From CAVRXQ01 sp963831155 (GTDB taxonomy: Bacteria; Actinomycetota; Acidimicrobiia; Acidimicrobiales; Bog-793): a stretch of 64,000 bases of DNA. The notes below the pieces were generated by a model. The model was given only the letters and a program-made list of their open reading frames with translations, ran no database searches and had not been told where the DNA came from. Positions 19,325 to 26,849 of this stretch are shown piece after piece (positions within the stretch are counted from its first letter, which is position 1; each line of letters opens with the position of its first letter). The stretch spans positions 248,001 through 312,000 of the forward strand of contig CAWHOY010000006.1 of the NCBI GenBank assembly GCA_963831155.1. Direction: 5' to 3'. The translations under genes and the position numbers were made by a program.

Positions 19325-19608
19325 CGGCTCGGATTCACGCAGCGCCAGCTTGCAGCCTGTGTTGCCTGGCAGTCGACGGTCGCAGCGTCATCGGACTTAT
19401 CGCCGGGATTCCGCTGGGCATCGAATTGGGGCGATGGCTTTGGATCCTCTTTGCCGACGAGATCTATGCGGTCCCGCGGGCCACCGTGCCGACGCTGTTG
19501 CTTGTCTACGTCGGTCTCGGGGCGCTCGTACTCGCGAACGTCGTCGCAAGCCTCCCTGCGAGATATGCAGCCCGCACGCCAACGGCACTCGTGCCCCGAA
19601 CTGAGTAA
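19325..19608 (+). pseudogene. C-terminal remnant of an FtsX-family ABC transporter permease, frameshifted
   Basis: Two frames together give the typical FtsX/MacB permease end. GFTQRQLAACVAWQST is followed, after a one-base shift at about 19386, by VIGLIAGIPLGIELGRW and a last membrane helix ending in ARYAARTPTA. Full-length relatives have 400-900 residues; here fewer than 100 remain and there is no start. This is a degraded gene at the edge of the tRNA-Thr locus. Confidence 0.6.
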
Positions 19609-19706
19609 CCGGGGTTGACTTCGAACACATTGCAGCCCGTGGCTGTATTCATAGCTATACGCGGCACAGAGGAGGCGAACGCCAGCTCTGTGACCAGCAC
19701 GTTGGA

Positions 19707-19777
19707 GCCCGAGGTGGGATTCGAACCCACGACCTGCGCATTACGAGTGCGCTGCTCTACCTCTGAGCTACCCGGGC
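19707..19777 (-). tRNA. tRNA-Thr(CGT)
   Basis: A complete cloverleaf on the minus strand: acceptor GCCCGGG/CTCGGGC, D-arm GCTC/GAGC, anticodon stem GCGCA/TGCGC with loop CTCGTAA (anticodon CGT), and T-arm GTGGG-TTCGAAT-CCCAC. 71 bases without CCA. It marks the left border of the island; the integrase gene begins 74 bases beyond its 5' end. Confidence 0.95.
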
Positions 19778-19850
19778 CTACCTGCGATGGTTGCTCTGGC
19801 TACCCATCCTGGCCTAATCTTGTCCTAGTTCGGTAGGAAAGGACCAGGCC

Positions 19851-20984
19851 ATGACACGGCAACGATATGGCACCGGCTCAATGGCGGAGCGGCCTCCGGG
19901 CTCGGGCACCTGGCGACTTCGCGTCTACGTCAAGGAAACGGGCGAGCAGCGGCAACAGACCTTTCACGGCACCAGGACGCAGGCCGGTAAGGCACTCGCG
20001 AAGCTGCAAACAGATGTCGAGCAGGGACGGTTCGATCACTCAAAAGCGACCGTGGGCGAACTGCTCGACAATTGGCTTGTTCAGATTGAATCGACCCGTC
20101 GTCCGACGACGATTCGCGACTACCGGCGCAAGATCGACCGGCAGATTCGGCCAGCGATCGGTGCATTCCCGCTTGCGAAGCTCAGGCCCGACCAGCTCGA
20201 CGCGTTCTACCGCGACCAGCTCGACGCGGGACTGGCCACGGCAACGGTCCGCAAGTTCCACGCCATCATCTCGGCGGCCTGTCACCAGGCCGTCAAATGG
20301 GGATGGAGACTCGACAATCCCGCGGAACGCTCGTCGCCGCCTTCCGTGCGTGGCTCGAGGATTACCGTTCCAGGGTTCGACGAGATCGATACCCTCTATC
20401 GAGCCGCACGGGATTACGACCCGGTTCTCGGTGCGGCAGTAGCGCTGGCGACTCTCACCGGAGCGAGACGAGGCGAGCTGTGCGCGCTCAAGTGGTCAGA
20501 TGTCGATCTCGCCGCTGGCCGCATCAAGATCGCCCGATCACTGAGCATCGTCGATGGCGAGAGGTTCGAGGGCGACACGAAAACACACCAGGTGCGCACG
20601 GTCGCACTCGACGACGCTGGCGTGTCGGTCCTCCGCGACCGTTGGGCGTTCATGGTCGATCTGTCCGAGCGGGCCGAATCGCCGCTAGTCGCAGATCCCT
20701 ACGTGCTGAGCTACCAGGCGCATGGGGGAACGCCGGTATCGCCGGACACGATTAGTCACAGGTTCGCGACGATTGCCAAATCGACCGGGATCGACTGTCA
20801 CCTTCACAGTCTGCGGCACTTCTCAGTGACGACGCTGATCGCCGCGGGCGTCGATATTCGGACGGTCGCCGAACGCCACGGTCACGCGCAGGCGACCATG
20901 ACCCTCAATCGGTACGCCCACGCTCTGCCAGAACGGGATCGGGTCGCGGCAGGCATTCTCGGACGGGCGCTGAACGCGGGCTAA
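19851..20984 (+). CDS. Tyrosine-type site-specific integrase
   Basis: 377 residues. An N-terminal AP2-like arm domain (about 15-65) is followed by a SAM-like core-binding domain (67-150) and the catalytic domain. Catalytic residues are visible: Arg in TGARRGEL (about 206), Lys244 in TKTHQ, HSLR (His319, Arg322), His345 in RHGHA and the nucleophile Tyr355 in LNRYAH. The set is complete, so the enzyme should be active. It sits beside tRNA-Thr but on its 5' side, unlike the usual arrangement at tRNA 3' ends. AGGAAAGGA precedes the ATG. Confidence 0.9.
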   Translation: MTRQRYGTGSMAERPPGSGTWRLRVYVKETGEQRQQTFHGTRTQAGKALAKLQTDVEQGRFDHSKATVGELLDNWLVQIESTRRPTTIRDYRRKIDRQIRPAIGAFPLAKLRPDQLDAFYRDQLDAGLATATVRKFHAIISAACHQAVKWGWRLDNPAERSSPPSVRGSRITVPGFDEIDTLYRAARDYDPVLGAAVALATLTGARRGELCALKWSDVDLAAGRIKIARSLSIVDGERFEGDTKTHQVRTVALDDAGVSVLRDRWAFMVDLSERAESPLVADPYVLSYQAHGGTPVSPDTISHRFATIAKSTGIDCHLHSLRHFSVTTLIAAGVDIRTVAERHGHAQATMTLNRYAHALPERDRVAAGILGRALNAG

Positions 20985-21120
20985 TCCCTGGGAAGCCTCA
21001 CGTACCTCTTGCCGGACAGTCCGGCTCGGGTGGCAACGGCTATCACTTGTTCACTTTCGTAGGTGCGCTGGGCACCACACCGTTTGCACGAAAGTTCATG
21101 CCTCCCCATGCGACCGGCAA

Positions 21121-21579
21121 GTGCACAAGTCCGTCGACCCTGCGAGCACCGTCGACACCGATGGCCCGGATGTTTCGAGTCAGGCTGACGGCGGTTCGCG
21201 CTCGCTTGCACTGAAAATGGAGCGTCAACGAAGGCGACTCCGCTCGCTTAGTGAAAGTCCGAAGATGCGCAACTACTTCTTTGCCTTCTCCGCTGACGAT
21301 GAATACCGGAAACAGCGGACGCAAAGCGAAGTCGACGCGCTCGGCAAGCAAGGAAAGGCGTTCAAGAATCCGGACGGTCACTATTCGTTTCCGATTGATT
21401 CGGTTGCCGACCTCGAGAACGCCATCAAAGCCGTGGGCCGTTCGGGTGCCGACCACGACAAGCTGCGCCAGTGGATCATCGCTCAGGCCAAAAAGCTCGG
21501 TGCACCAGCTGGCACCATTCCCGACTCGTGGAATAGCGACGGCAGCATTCGCACGCTGTCTCGCGCGTTCAAGTACTAA
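21121..21579 (+). CDS. Phage-type small hypothetical protein
   Basis: Up to 152 residues; the start is uncertain, and the ATG at 21265 (residue 49) would give the compact domain only. The C-terminal half has the pattern HYSFPIDSVADLENAIKAVGR...KLRQWIIAQAKKLGAPAGTIP. I associate this with small domains found in phage head-region proteins that help handle DNA or capsid (a YPIPD...LxxAIxxxGR...R/KxxIxxRAxxLG pattern). Function unknown. It follows the integrase by 136 bases, which hold no gene. Confidence 0.5.
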   Translation: MHKSVDPASTVDTDGPDVSSQADGGSRSLALKMERQRRRLRSLSESPKMRNYFFAFSADDEYRKQRTQSEVDALGKQGKAFKNPDGHYSFPIDSVADLENAIKAVGRSGADHDKLRQWIIAQAKKLGAPAGTIPDSWNSDGSIRTLSRAFKY

Positions 21580-21636
21580 GGCTCGGTCGTAGCGCCGCTG
21601 GTTGGGTTCCTTACCTTGGGCGAGCTGCGAGATCGA

Positions 21637-21819
21637 TTACTCCGACCACTGACTGCCGCTTCGTGACGCCTCTATGAGTTCGTCGGAAAAAGCCACGCAC
21701 TCGTCGCAGATGAACACGTCGAGTTCAGTGCCGACACGACTTCCAGCCGTCAGCCGAACGTAATCTGCTTGAGTATTGCCGCAGAAGCTGCAAGCCTCAT
21801 GAGGGTCGCCGAACATCAC
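21637..21819 (-). CDS. Orphan ClpX-type C4 zinc-finger protein
   Basis: 60 residues. CSFCG (11-15) and FICDECV (36-42) form the CXXC-X(21)-CXXC zinc module that begins ClpX chaperones, and the spacing and FSDELIE tail also match. No AAA+ domain follows. In ClpX the module dimerises and binds adaptors and substrates. A free copy in an island could bind or interfere with ClpX partners, but that is inference. Short free-standing versions exist in Actinobacteria. Confidence 0.7.
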   Translation of the reverse strand: MMFGDPHEACSFCGNTQADYVRLTAGSRVGTELDVFICDECVAFSDELIEASRSGSQWSE

Positions 21820-21940
21820 GGGTTATAGCTCTCCTCTATCGGTTACAACGCGCGAGTCGACCCGGCGCGGCGCAAAACGATTCAAGTTGACTTCACCTAG
21901 CTAAAAGGAAGTCAAAATCCCGGCGAGAACTAGCTATCGA

Positions 21941-21956
21941 TTAATCGGGTTCTATT
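21941..21956 (+). repeat. AT-rich border repeat, copy 1
   Basis: TTAATCGGGTTCTATT matches the family core TTAATTCGGTTCTATT at 14 of 16 positions. It lies in the 203-base spacer between the zinc-finger gene and the NTF2-like gene. Confidence 0.45.
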
Positions 21957-22022
21957 AAACGCGAAGGTCCGCGCGGCTGCGAGTTGATCGGCAGCCCGTT
22001 CTAGCGCGTCACTGACCCGGCA

Positions 22023-22448
22023 TTAGGGGCGCTCGGGCGGGATGTTCGTGTTGTGGGCTGTGACAATTTTCCACACACCTGAACGTCGCTCGATGACGAA
22101 GGTCAGCATTGACGTGCGGACACCGCTCGGATCGCGCGAGTCGCCGCGAAGCGTGCCTCGCACATGTCCGACGAGCACCCCTGGTGCTATCTCTCTTGCG
22201 TCTTCGACATCAAGTCTGAGTGTGGATGCCCGGAAGGGCCCAGCATGAGCAGAGGCGTGGTGGCGCTGGATCTCATCGCGACCTCGCATGTGCAGTCCGA
22301 CCACGTTGACGAAATCGCCGTCTCCATGGAACAGCTCGGCAAAGCTGGCCATGTCATGGCTGTTCCAGGAGTCGACAAAGCCTGATGCGAGCTGGCTGAC
22401 GATCTCGCTTGCTTCTGTATGAACATCCAAGTTGTTTGCGTCAGACAT
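22023..22448 (-). CDS. NTF2-like (SgcJ/EcaC, SnoaL-type) protein
   Basis: 141 residues from the ATG at 22448, chosen because GGAG lies six bases upstream; the frame continues upstream without support. The pattern SGFVDSWNSHDMASFAELFHGDGDFVNVVGLHMRGRDEI followed by ERRSGVWKIVTAHNT is typical of the SgcJ/EcaC/DUF4440 group of NTF2-fold proteins. These bind small hydrophobic ligands or act as simple hydrolases and isomerases. No catalytic assignment is possible. It is divergent from the secreted protein gene at 22543. Confidence 0.68.
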   Translation of the reverse strand: MSDANNLDVHTEASEIVSQLASGFVDSWNSHDMASFAELFHGDGDFVNVVGLHMRGRDEIQRHHASAHAGPFRASTLRLDVEDAREIAPGVLVGHVRGTLRGDSRDPSGVRTSMLTFVIERRSGVWKIVTAHNTNIPPERP

Positions 22449-22542
22449 GACCACTCCAATTTGACGGGCGGATCCCGGCCTCATCCCGTGGCATACAGTG
22501 TTCCTTCGCAAGCCCCCTTGCTACGCCGGGGAGGTACAGACG

Positions 22543-23001
22543 ATGCCAGGTGAACGCAGGTATCGTCGCATGGCGAGGTGGATGTCGCATGCTGTTGTGC
22601 TCGGTCTCATTATCGGATCACTCGCATTCGACACGCTCGCTGGCTCGCCCCAGGCTTCGGCAAGTTCGGTATCGTCGTGCTCGCCGCCCCTAGTCGGAGC
22701 GCACTTCAGCTACAAGGCGGTAGGGGGCAAGCAACTCTCCGGGGACAGCTACCGGGTGCTTGTCCTCAATGTGTCTTGCTCGAAGGCGGAGACGTCGGTG
22801 GCGAAGCTGACCCATGCCAGCCCCGGAGCGACGACCCCGGATGGCGCACGCAAGCTAAGTGGTGGTCCATCCGGTTGGACGTGCGAGGGAAAGGGCTATA
22901 CGTACTCGACGCGCAAGCCGCCCACCATCAGCGGAGAGTGCTATCAAGGCAAGCTCACCAACCCGACCAAGTACCTTTATTGGGCCCCGAACGTCAGCTA
23001 A
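22543..23001 (+). CDS. Small secreted protein of unknown function
   Basis: 152 residues from the ATG at 22543, with GGGGAGG upstream. A signal peptide with hydrophobic core AVVLGLIIGSLAF and ending near ASASS is followed by a domain of about 110 residues with four cysteines (CSPP, VSCSK, WTCEG, ECYQG), suggesting two disulfides. Motifs SYRVLVLNVSCSKA and GPSGWTCEGKGYTYS are of a type common in mycolate-free actinobacterial exported proteins. The role is unknown. Confidence 0.6.
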   Translation: MPGERRYRRMARWMSHAVVLGLIIGSLAFDTLAGSPQASASSVSSCSPPLVGAHFSYKAVGGKQLSGDSYRVLVLNVSCSKAETSVAKLTHASPGATTPDGARKLSGGPSGWTCEGKGYTYSTRKPPTISGECYQGKLTNPTKYLYWAPNVS

Positions 23002-23390
23002 CCGGCGGGCTCTGTCGGCTGCGAGGAACTCGGTACGTAGTCGGATCTGTCGGGACCTTCACCGAGATGTGGTGGTGCATGTCCCCAAACAACGAAGACG
23101 GGTCGATGACGCGCACAGAGCGATGTGCGCGCTCGCCATTGCCGATGTGGACCGCGCACCGATTCGGCGTTTCGGCGCCTGTACGAGTAGCGCTAGACGC
23201 GCGCCAGAACGAGCTCCAAGTCGACTCGTCCGGATGTGCCGGTCGCAGACACTCGCGGCGCGGTTGAACAATTCTTAATCGTGCAGAAGTAATGGTCTCG
23301 AACTATGAGGAGTGACTCGATCTCGGTGTTCGACGGACGCTGTCAGTGCACTCCCGTACACCGGCGAGACGACTTTCGGTCAACGCGCCC
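23002..23390. other. Intergenic stretch without a supported gene
   Basis: 389 bases between the secreted-protein gene and the left end of the first IS element. Reading frames here have unbiased composition and no start with a ribosome binding site. No RNA gene, repeat or terminator was recognised. Confidence 0.5.
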
Positions 23391-23418
23391 CCTGCCGCGC
23401 ACCCGGTTTCGTTGGACA
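23391..23418 (+). repeat. Left terminal inverted repeat of the first IS element
   Basis: 28 bases that are the exact reverse complement of 24680-24707. If IS3-style TG...CA tips apply, the element proper would run from 23393 to 24705. Confidence 0.85.
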
Positions 23419-23431
23419 GATTCACTGACTA

Positions 23432-24315
23432 TCACGCGGCCTTCTCCGCGGTCGCTTCGATGAACGCCTCTTTTGGTGTGCGGTGGCCGAGGCGTTCGAT
23501 CAGCCACTCGTTGTTGTAGGTCTTGACGAATCTGGCGACACCTTGACGAAGGTCGTCGACGTCGTAAAAGAGCCGCGACCAAAGACACTGTTCTTTCAAG
23601 GTGCGGATGAAGCGTTCGGCGACGCCGTTGCCCTGTGGCTCGCCGACGAAGGCAGCATCGTCTTCGATACCGAGCCAGCGAAGCGACCCTTGGAAGTGGA
23701 ACGAGCGGTATTGACCAGGTTCAATCGGTGGAAGCAACACCAGTCGTGGCGGAGCTTGATCCCCCTTCCGACGTCCGGTGCGAGTTGTCCGAAGCGATCG
23801 ACGACGGCGTCGTAGATCGGTTGGAGCGCAGCGAATCGGTTGCCGACCTTCGCGACGTGAGCCCACGCCTCGTCGGTGTGGTGGTCGACAAGCACGAACA
23901 CCCACACCCAGCCGTCAGCTTGCGTCCAGGCCATCGTCGCGTCGGTGCCGAAGCGCTCGTTCGGTCGTTCGGTGATCACCCGGCCGTCGTGGATCCGGGG
24001 ACGGCGCCGGCGGCGCTCTCGCTGTGGCGCCAAGAGGCCCTCCTCGCGCATCAGGCGGAGCACCCGGTTCTTCCCGACGACGAGGTCGTGTTCTCGTCGC
24101 AGCCGCGCCCGCACCTTGCGGTGTCCTTCGCCGCAGAACGGGCTTGTGGCAATGACCTCGCGGATCTTCTCGCGCACGTCCGCGTCAGGGACCGCGCACT
24201 TCGGGCCCGGACGGCTCGAGGGCGCGCGTCTTGAACGGCGTTCATAGATCGTCGAGCGAGGAGCGCCAGTGACCCTGCAGACCAACGCGAGGGGGACCTC
24301 CATCTCTTTACTCAC
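23432..24315 (-). pseudogene. IS3-type transposase OrfB, frameshifted
   Basis: The first frame (24315 down to about 23740) has the HTH-like start and the integrase core to its second acidic position: FGTDATMAW (first Asp) and LRHDW (second Asp). The second frame continues with QYRSFHFQGSLRWLGI and NGVAERFIRTLKE, which carries the third acidic residue (Glu) of the DDE triad. Between DW and QYRS there are about two dozen surplus bases, flanked by ACCAG at 23714-23718 and 23739-23743 on the plus strand, and they put the halves out of frame. The DDE triad is therefore split over two frames. Confidence 0.8.
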
Positions 24316-24659
24316 CGCGGCCGCTTCTGCGGCGGCATCTGAAGCCCCCTTTTTTCTGCCACCTTCTTCCAGATCTCGTTCTCCAAGGTGAGCTCGCCGA
24401 TCTTTCGCTCGGCATCACGGAGGCGCCGGTCGTCGTCTGTCGCTGGGCGGTGACCTTTCAGGCCTTCCTTGCCGGCCTCGATGAACTCATCGCGCCACGC
24501 AGCGATCCGGTGCGCCTCGACGCCGAGCTCGCGCGAAAGCTCGTCGAGCCGCTCGCCGCGGAGCAACCGCATCACGACGTCGAGCTTGCGGCTCGCCGAC
24601 CATCTCGGCTTCGAGCGGTAATCCTCAGTCGCATCGTTGTTCACCGTCACGAGTGCCAT
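24312..24659 (-). CDS. IS3-type transposase OrfA
   Basis: 115 residues. The N-terminal HTH (SASRKLDVVMRLLRGERLDELSRELGV) binds the IS ends, and a C-terminal leucine-zipper helix (RRLRDAERKIGELTLENEIWKKVAEK) mediates oligomerisation. It overlaps orfB by four bases. Confidence 0.85.
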   Translation of the reverse strand: MALVTVNNDATEDYRSKPRWSASRKLDVVMRLLRGERLDELSRELGVEAHRIAAWRDEFIEAGKEGLKGHRPATDDDRRLRDAERKIGELTLENEIWKKVAEKRGLQMPPQKRPR

Positions 24660-24679
24660 CTTGGCCCTCCTCTATTCGG

Positions 24680-24707
24680 TGTCCAACGAAACCGGGTGCG
24701 CGGCAGG
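24680..24707 (-). repeat. Right terminal inverted repeat of the first IS element
   Basis: Exact reverse complement of 23391-23418; starts TGTCCAACGAAACCGGGT on the plus strand. Confidence 0.85.
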
Positions 24708-24868
24708 TGCAAAGCGGCGTCACTCTTTCGGTGAGGACAAAGCGCCGGGCTTAAACTTTGTCCAGCTTTAGCGGGGACGCGAAGCGGCCCCAGGCTTGAA
24801 TTCGTCAGGGGTCGGGGCCTCTCTTGAGAGATGTGCGCGCCTTGAGGATGGATGGCGAGTCGTCGCGG

Positions 24869-24884
24869 ATAATTCAGTTCTATT
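24869..24884 (+). repeat. AT-rich border repeat, copy 2
   Basis: ATAATTCAGTTCTATT, 14 of 16 to the family core. It also equals the outer and inner parts of the longer copy at 29912-29945 with the 14 central bases missing. It lies in the 265-base gene-free spacer between the IS and the zinc-ribbon gene. Confidence 0.45.
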
Positions 24885-24972
24885 ACCGCTCGTCACCCGG
24901 AGGCGCAATGGGAAGGCGAGTCCCTTCTCGTTCAATCGCTCAAAGCGCCTTAAGGAAGGTGGGGATCTTCAA

Positions 24973-26283
24973 CTACGGTCCGATACGTATGTTCCAGCGA
25001 CGCGACGTTTGACTCCTGCGGCGTCGTTCGTGGTTACGCGCGACGAGGATGTCATAAGCACCGGGACAGACGGGACATGCCGGATCGCGATGCGTTGTGC
25101 ATACCCATTTGCCCCGCCCAGTATCGAATTCGATAGACGGTCGTTCCGTCAGGGGGGCCGAGGCGCGTTGCATTTGACCCACCTGACTGGCACCCAGAAC
25201 GCGAGTCTTCGAGGAGACAATTCGGTCGACGTCTTTTGACAGGCGCAGCAGATGCGGAAAGGCCGTCGCCGCTCGTTTGCCCTCGTCCGCCGACACATCT
25301 GAGATCTCGCCATTTTCAAGTCGGTACATGACGATTTCGATTTGAGTTTCTGTGGGAATTTCCATCGCGACGTATCCACTTCGCGATGACACCCATGCCA
25401 CCCAAATGGAAAAGGTTTCAAGTTCACTCGGCGACAGTCCGCCGCCGTGGTTTCCGAGGGCCTCGTACTCCGCAAAGCCTCGAGGGATCGGTGTTCCGGC
25501 CAACCTCGCGCCTTGATCAAGTCGGTCATTGATGTCGGTGACAAATTCGGTAACTAAGTCGTGCGAAGTCTCCGCCTCAGAGGAGGCAGTAGTGCTCTCC
25601 GCTGCGGAAGAGGCAGTGCTCTCCGCCTCAGTAGAAGGCAGAGCTCTCCGCAGAAGGGCCAGTGCTCTCCGGAGAAGAGGCAACGCTCTCCGGCGAAGGG
25701 CCACCAGTGCTCTCCGCAATAGAGCCAGTGCTCTCCGGAGAAGAGGCAACGCTCTCCGGCGAAGGGCCACCAGTGCTCTCCGCAATAGAGCCAGTGCTCT
25801 CCGGAGAAGAGGCAACGCTCTCCGGCGAAGGGCCACCAGTGCTCTCCGCAATAGAGCCAGTGCTCTTCGCAGAAGAGGCATTGCTCTCCGCAGGAGGGAC
25901 AGTGCTCTCTCTGAGGAGCCAGTGCTCTCCGCCGCAGAAGTGGCAATGCTCTGCACGGCAGAATCTGGAGCGCTGGGACGCGGATAGGGAAGTCGTTTCA
26001 ATCGCGTCAGCCACTTCTGATTTCTCGCGACCACATACGGCGCAAATAGGTTCAAGGTCACGACGCCGAATCCGGCTATTTGCTGTCCACGATGAAACGC
26101 GGTAACACCGCATCCTTTGCATAACGAGATTGGTTGTGATGTTTTTATCTTGCGATAGACGAAGCCGCCGTCTATCGAACGAACAACCACAGTGATCGCG
26201 GGCCAGCGTCCACACCGCTCGCCCACAGTCCAGGTTTCTTCAAGAGGAGGCGTCGGCAAGTGCTGAGTGAATCGATCGGTCAT
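24973..26283 (-). CDS. Zinc-ribbon membrane-associated protein with an internal minisatellite-encoded repeat region
   Basis: 436 residues from the ATG at 26283; the frame extends upstream but the composition there is not coding-like. The N-terminal part has a two-cysteine knuckle, LCKGCGVTAFHRGQQ (54-68), followed by a short hydrophobic stretch (GFGVVTLNLFAPYVV). This is a module I associate with small actinobacterial membrane proteins. Residues about 108-242 are repeats of LLRRALA/ALRRRALP type, bordered on each side by AEST-type repeats. The C-terminal part (about 243-436) is acidic, looks globular, and ends with a VCTTHRDPACPVC cysteine cluster. Function unknown; it could be a variable surface or DNA-associated protein. 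Confidence 0.5.
   Translation of the reverse strand: MTDRFTQHLPTPPLEETWTVGERCGRWPAITVVVRSIDGGFVYRKIKTSQPISLCKGCGVTAFHRGQQIAGFGVVTLNLFAPYVVARNQKWLTRLKRLPYPRPSAPDSAVQSIATSAAESTGSSERALSLLRRAMPLLRRALALLRRALVALRRRALPLLRRALALLRRALVALRRRALPLLRRALALLRRALVALRRRALPLLRRALALLRRALPSTEAESTASSAAESTTASSEAETSHDLVTEFVTDINDRLDQGARLAGTPIPRGFAEYEALGNHGGGLSPSELETFSIWVAWVSSRSGYVAMEIPTETQIEIVMYRLENGEISDVSADEGKRAATAFPHLLRLSKDVDRIVSSKTRVLGASQVGQMQRASAPLTERPSIEFDTGRGKWVCTTHRDPACPVCPGAYDILVARNHERRRRSQTSRRWNIRIGP
25661..25858. repeat. Three perfect tandem copies of a 66-bp unit within a longer degenerate array
   Basis: Copies at 25661-25726, 25727-25792 and 25793-25858 are identical. Each is made of three related 21-24 base subunits sharing the core GTGCTCTCCG or CGCTCTCCG. 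Diverged subunits extend the array to roughly 25558-25960. All lengths are multiples of three, so several frames on both strands stay open across it. Confidence 0.92.
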
Positions 26284-26570
26284 TCGGCCACCCCCAAAGC
26301 GATAGATCAGGTCTCTAGGACGTCCGAAGGCATTTGAATGGAACGCGACTTCCGCAAATGGAGGATCGTCCTGCTGGCTCCTTTTGTCATCGTTCAAGCA
26401 AGTTAAAGGCCCTGAACCACTTGAGCCGAAAGAGCTCGCGAGTTTGGGTCCAAACTGCACCGCCCGGACTTCGAGTCGGGCAGAGCCGAGCGAACTTTGG
26501 CCGGGTCCCCGTGAAGTGAGCCATGCGTTGTGCGAGTCCAACGCCCATCATTGGGCAGGAGGACCGCACG

Positions 26571-26849
26571 ATGAAGCACCGTCATCACAGCCCCGAGCAG
26601 ATCGTGAGGAAGCTCGCCGAAGCAGACAAGCTCCTCGCTGAAGGAAAAGACGTCGATGAAGTCGCCCGGCAGCTCGAGATCTCCGAGTCGACCTTCCACC
26701 GTTGGCGCAATCAATACGGCGGCATGAAGGCCGACGACGCGAAGCGCCTGCGCGAGCTCGAGAAAGAGAACAGCCGGCTGAAAAAGCTCCTCGCCGAAGC
26801 CGAGCTCGACAAGGCGATGCTGAAGGAGTTGGCTGAGGGAAACTTCTGA
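26571..26849 (+). CDS. IS3-family transposase OrfA
   Basis: 92 residues from the ATG at 26571 in MKHRHHSPEQIV. The HTH region (SPEQIVRKLAEADKLLAEGK...ISESTFHRWR) and the leucine-zipper helix (KRLRELEKENSRLKKLLAEAELDKAML) are typical. It ends LKELAEGNF, and the last codons contain G GGA AAC at 26837-26843 just before the stop, a canonical -1 slippery heptamer for OrfAB fusion. Confidence 0.88.
   Translation: MKHRHHSPEQIVRKLAEADKLLAEGKDVDEVARQLEISESTFHRWRNQYGGMKADDAKRLRELEKENSRLKKLLAEAELDKAMLKELAEGNF

Larger units (their letters stand above)
23391..24707 (-). mobile_element. IS3-type insertion sequence with 28-bp perfect inverted repeats, transposase broken
   Basis: Bounded by perfect inverted repeats at 23391-23418 and 24680-24707 whose inner parts read GGTTTCGTTGGACA and TGTCCAACGAAACC. 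It contains orfA (24312-24659) and orfB (23432-24315), overlapping by ATGA. The size, about 1.3 kb, and the two-frame layout fit the IS3 family. No flanking direct repeat is visible. orfB is frameshifted, so the copy should not move on its own. Confidence 0.85.

Noticed and set aside
19024..19338. Upstream extension of the Gfo/Idh/MocA frame to 19338
   Set aside because: A TTG at 19023 with a well-placed GGAGGG begins exactly at the Rossmann strand, and the extension crosses a tRNA-like scar.
25661..25858. Direct repeats considered as a CRISPR array
   Set aside because: The copies are contiguous without unique spacers, the unit is 66 bp, and no cas gene is present.
25554..25946. Minus-strand frame through the 66-bp repeats reading CGEHWLYCGEHW-type Cys/His repeats that look like zinc knuckles
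   Set aside because: It exists only because the repeat unit length is a multiple of three. The flanking non-repeat DNA in this frame is not coding-like, whereas the frame of the 24973-26283 gene is coherent on both sides.
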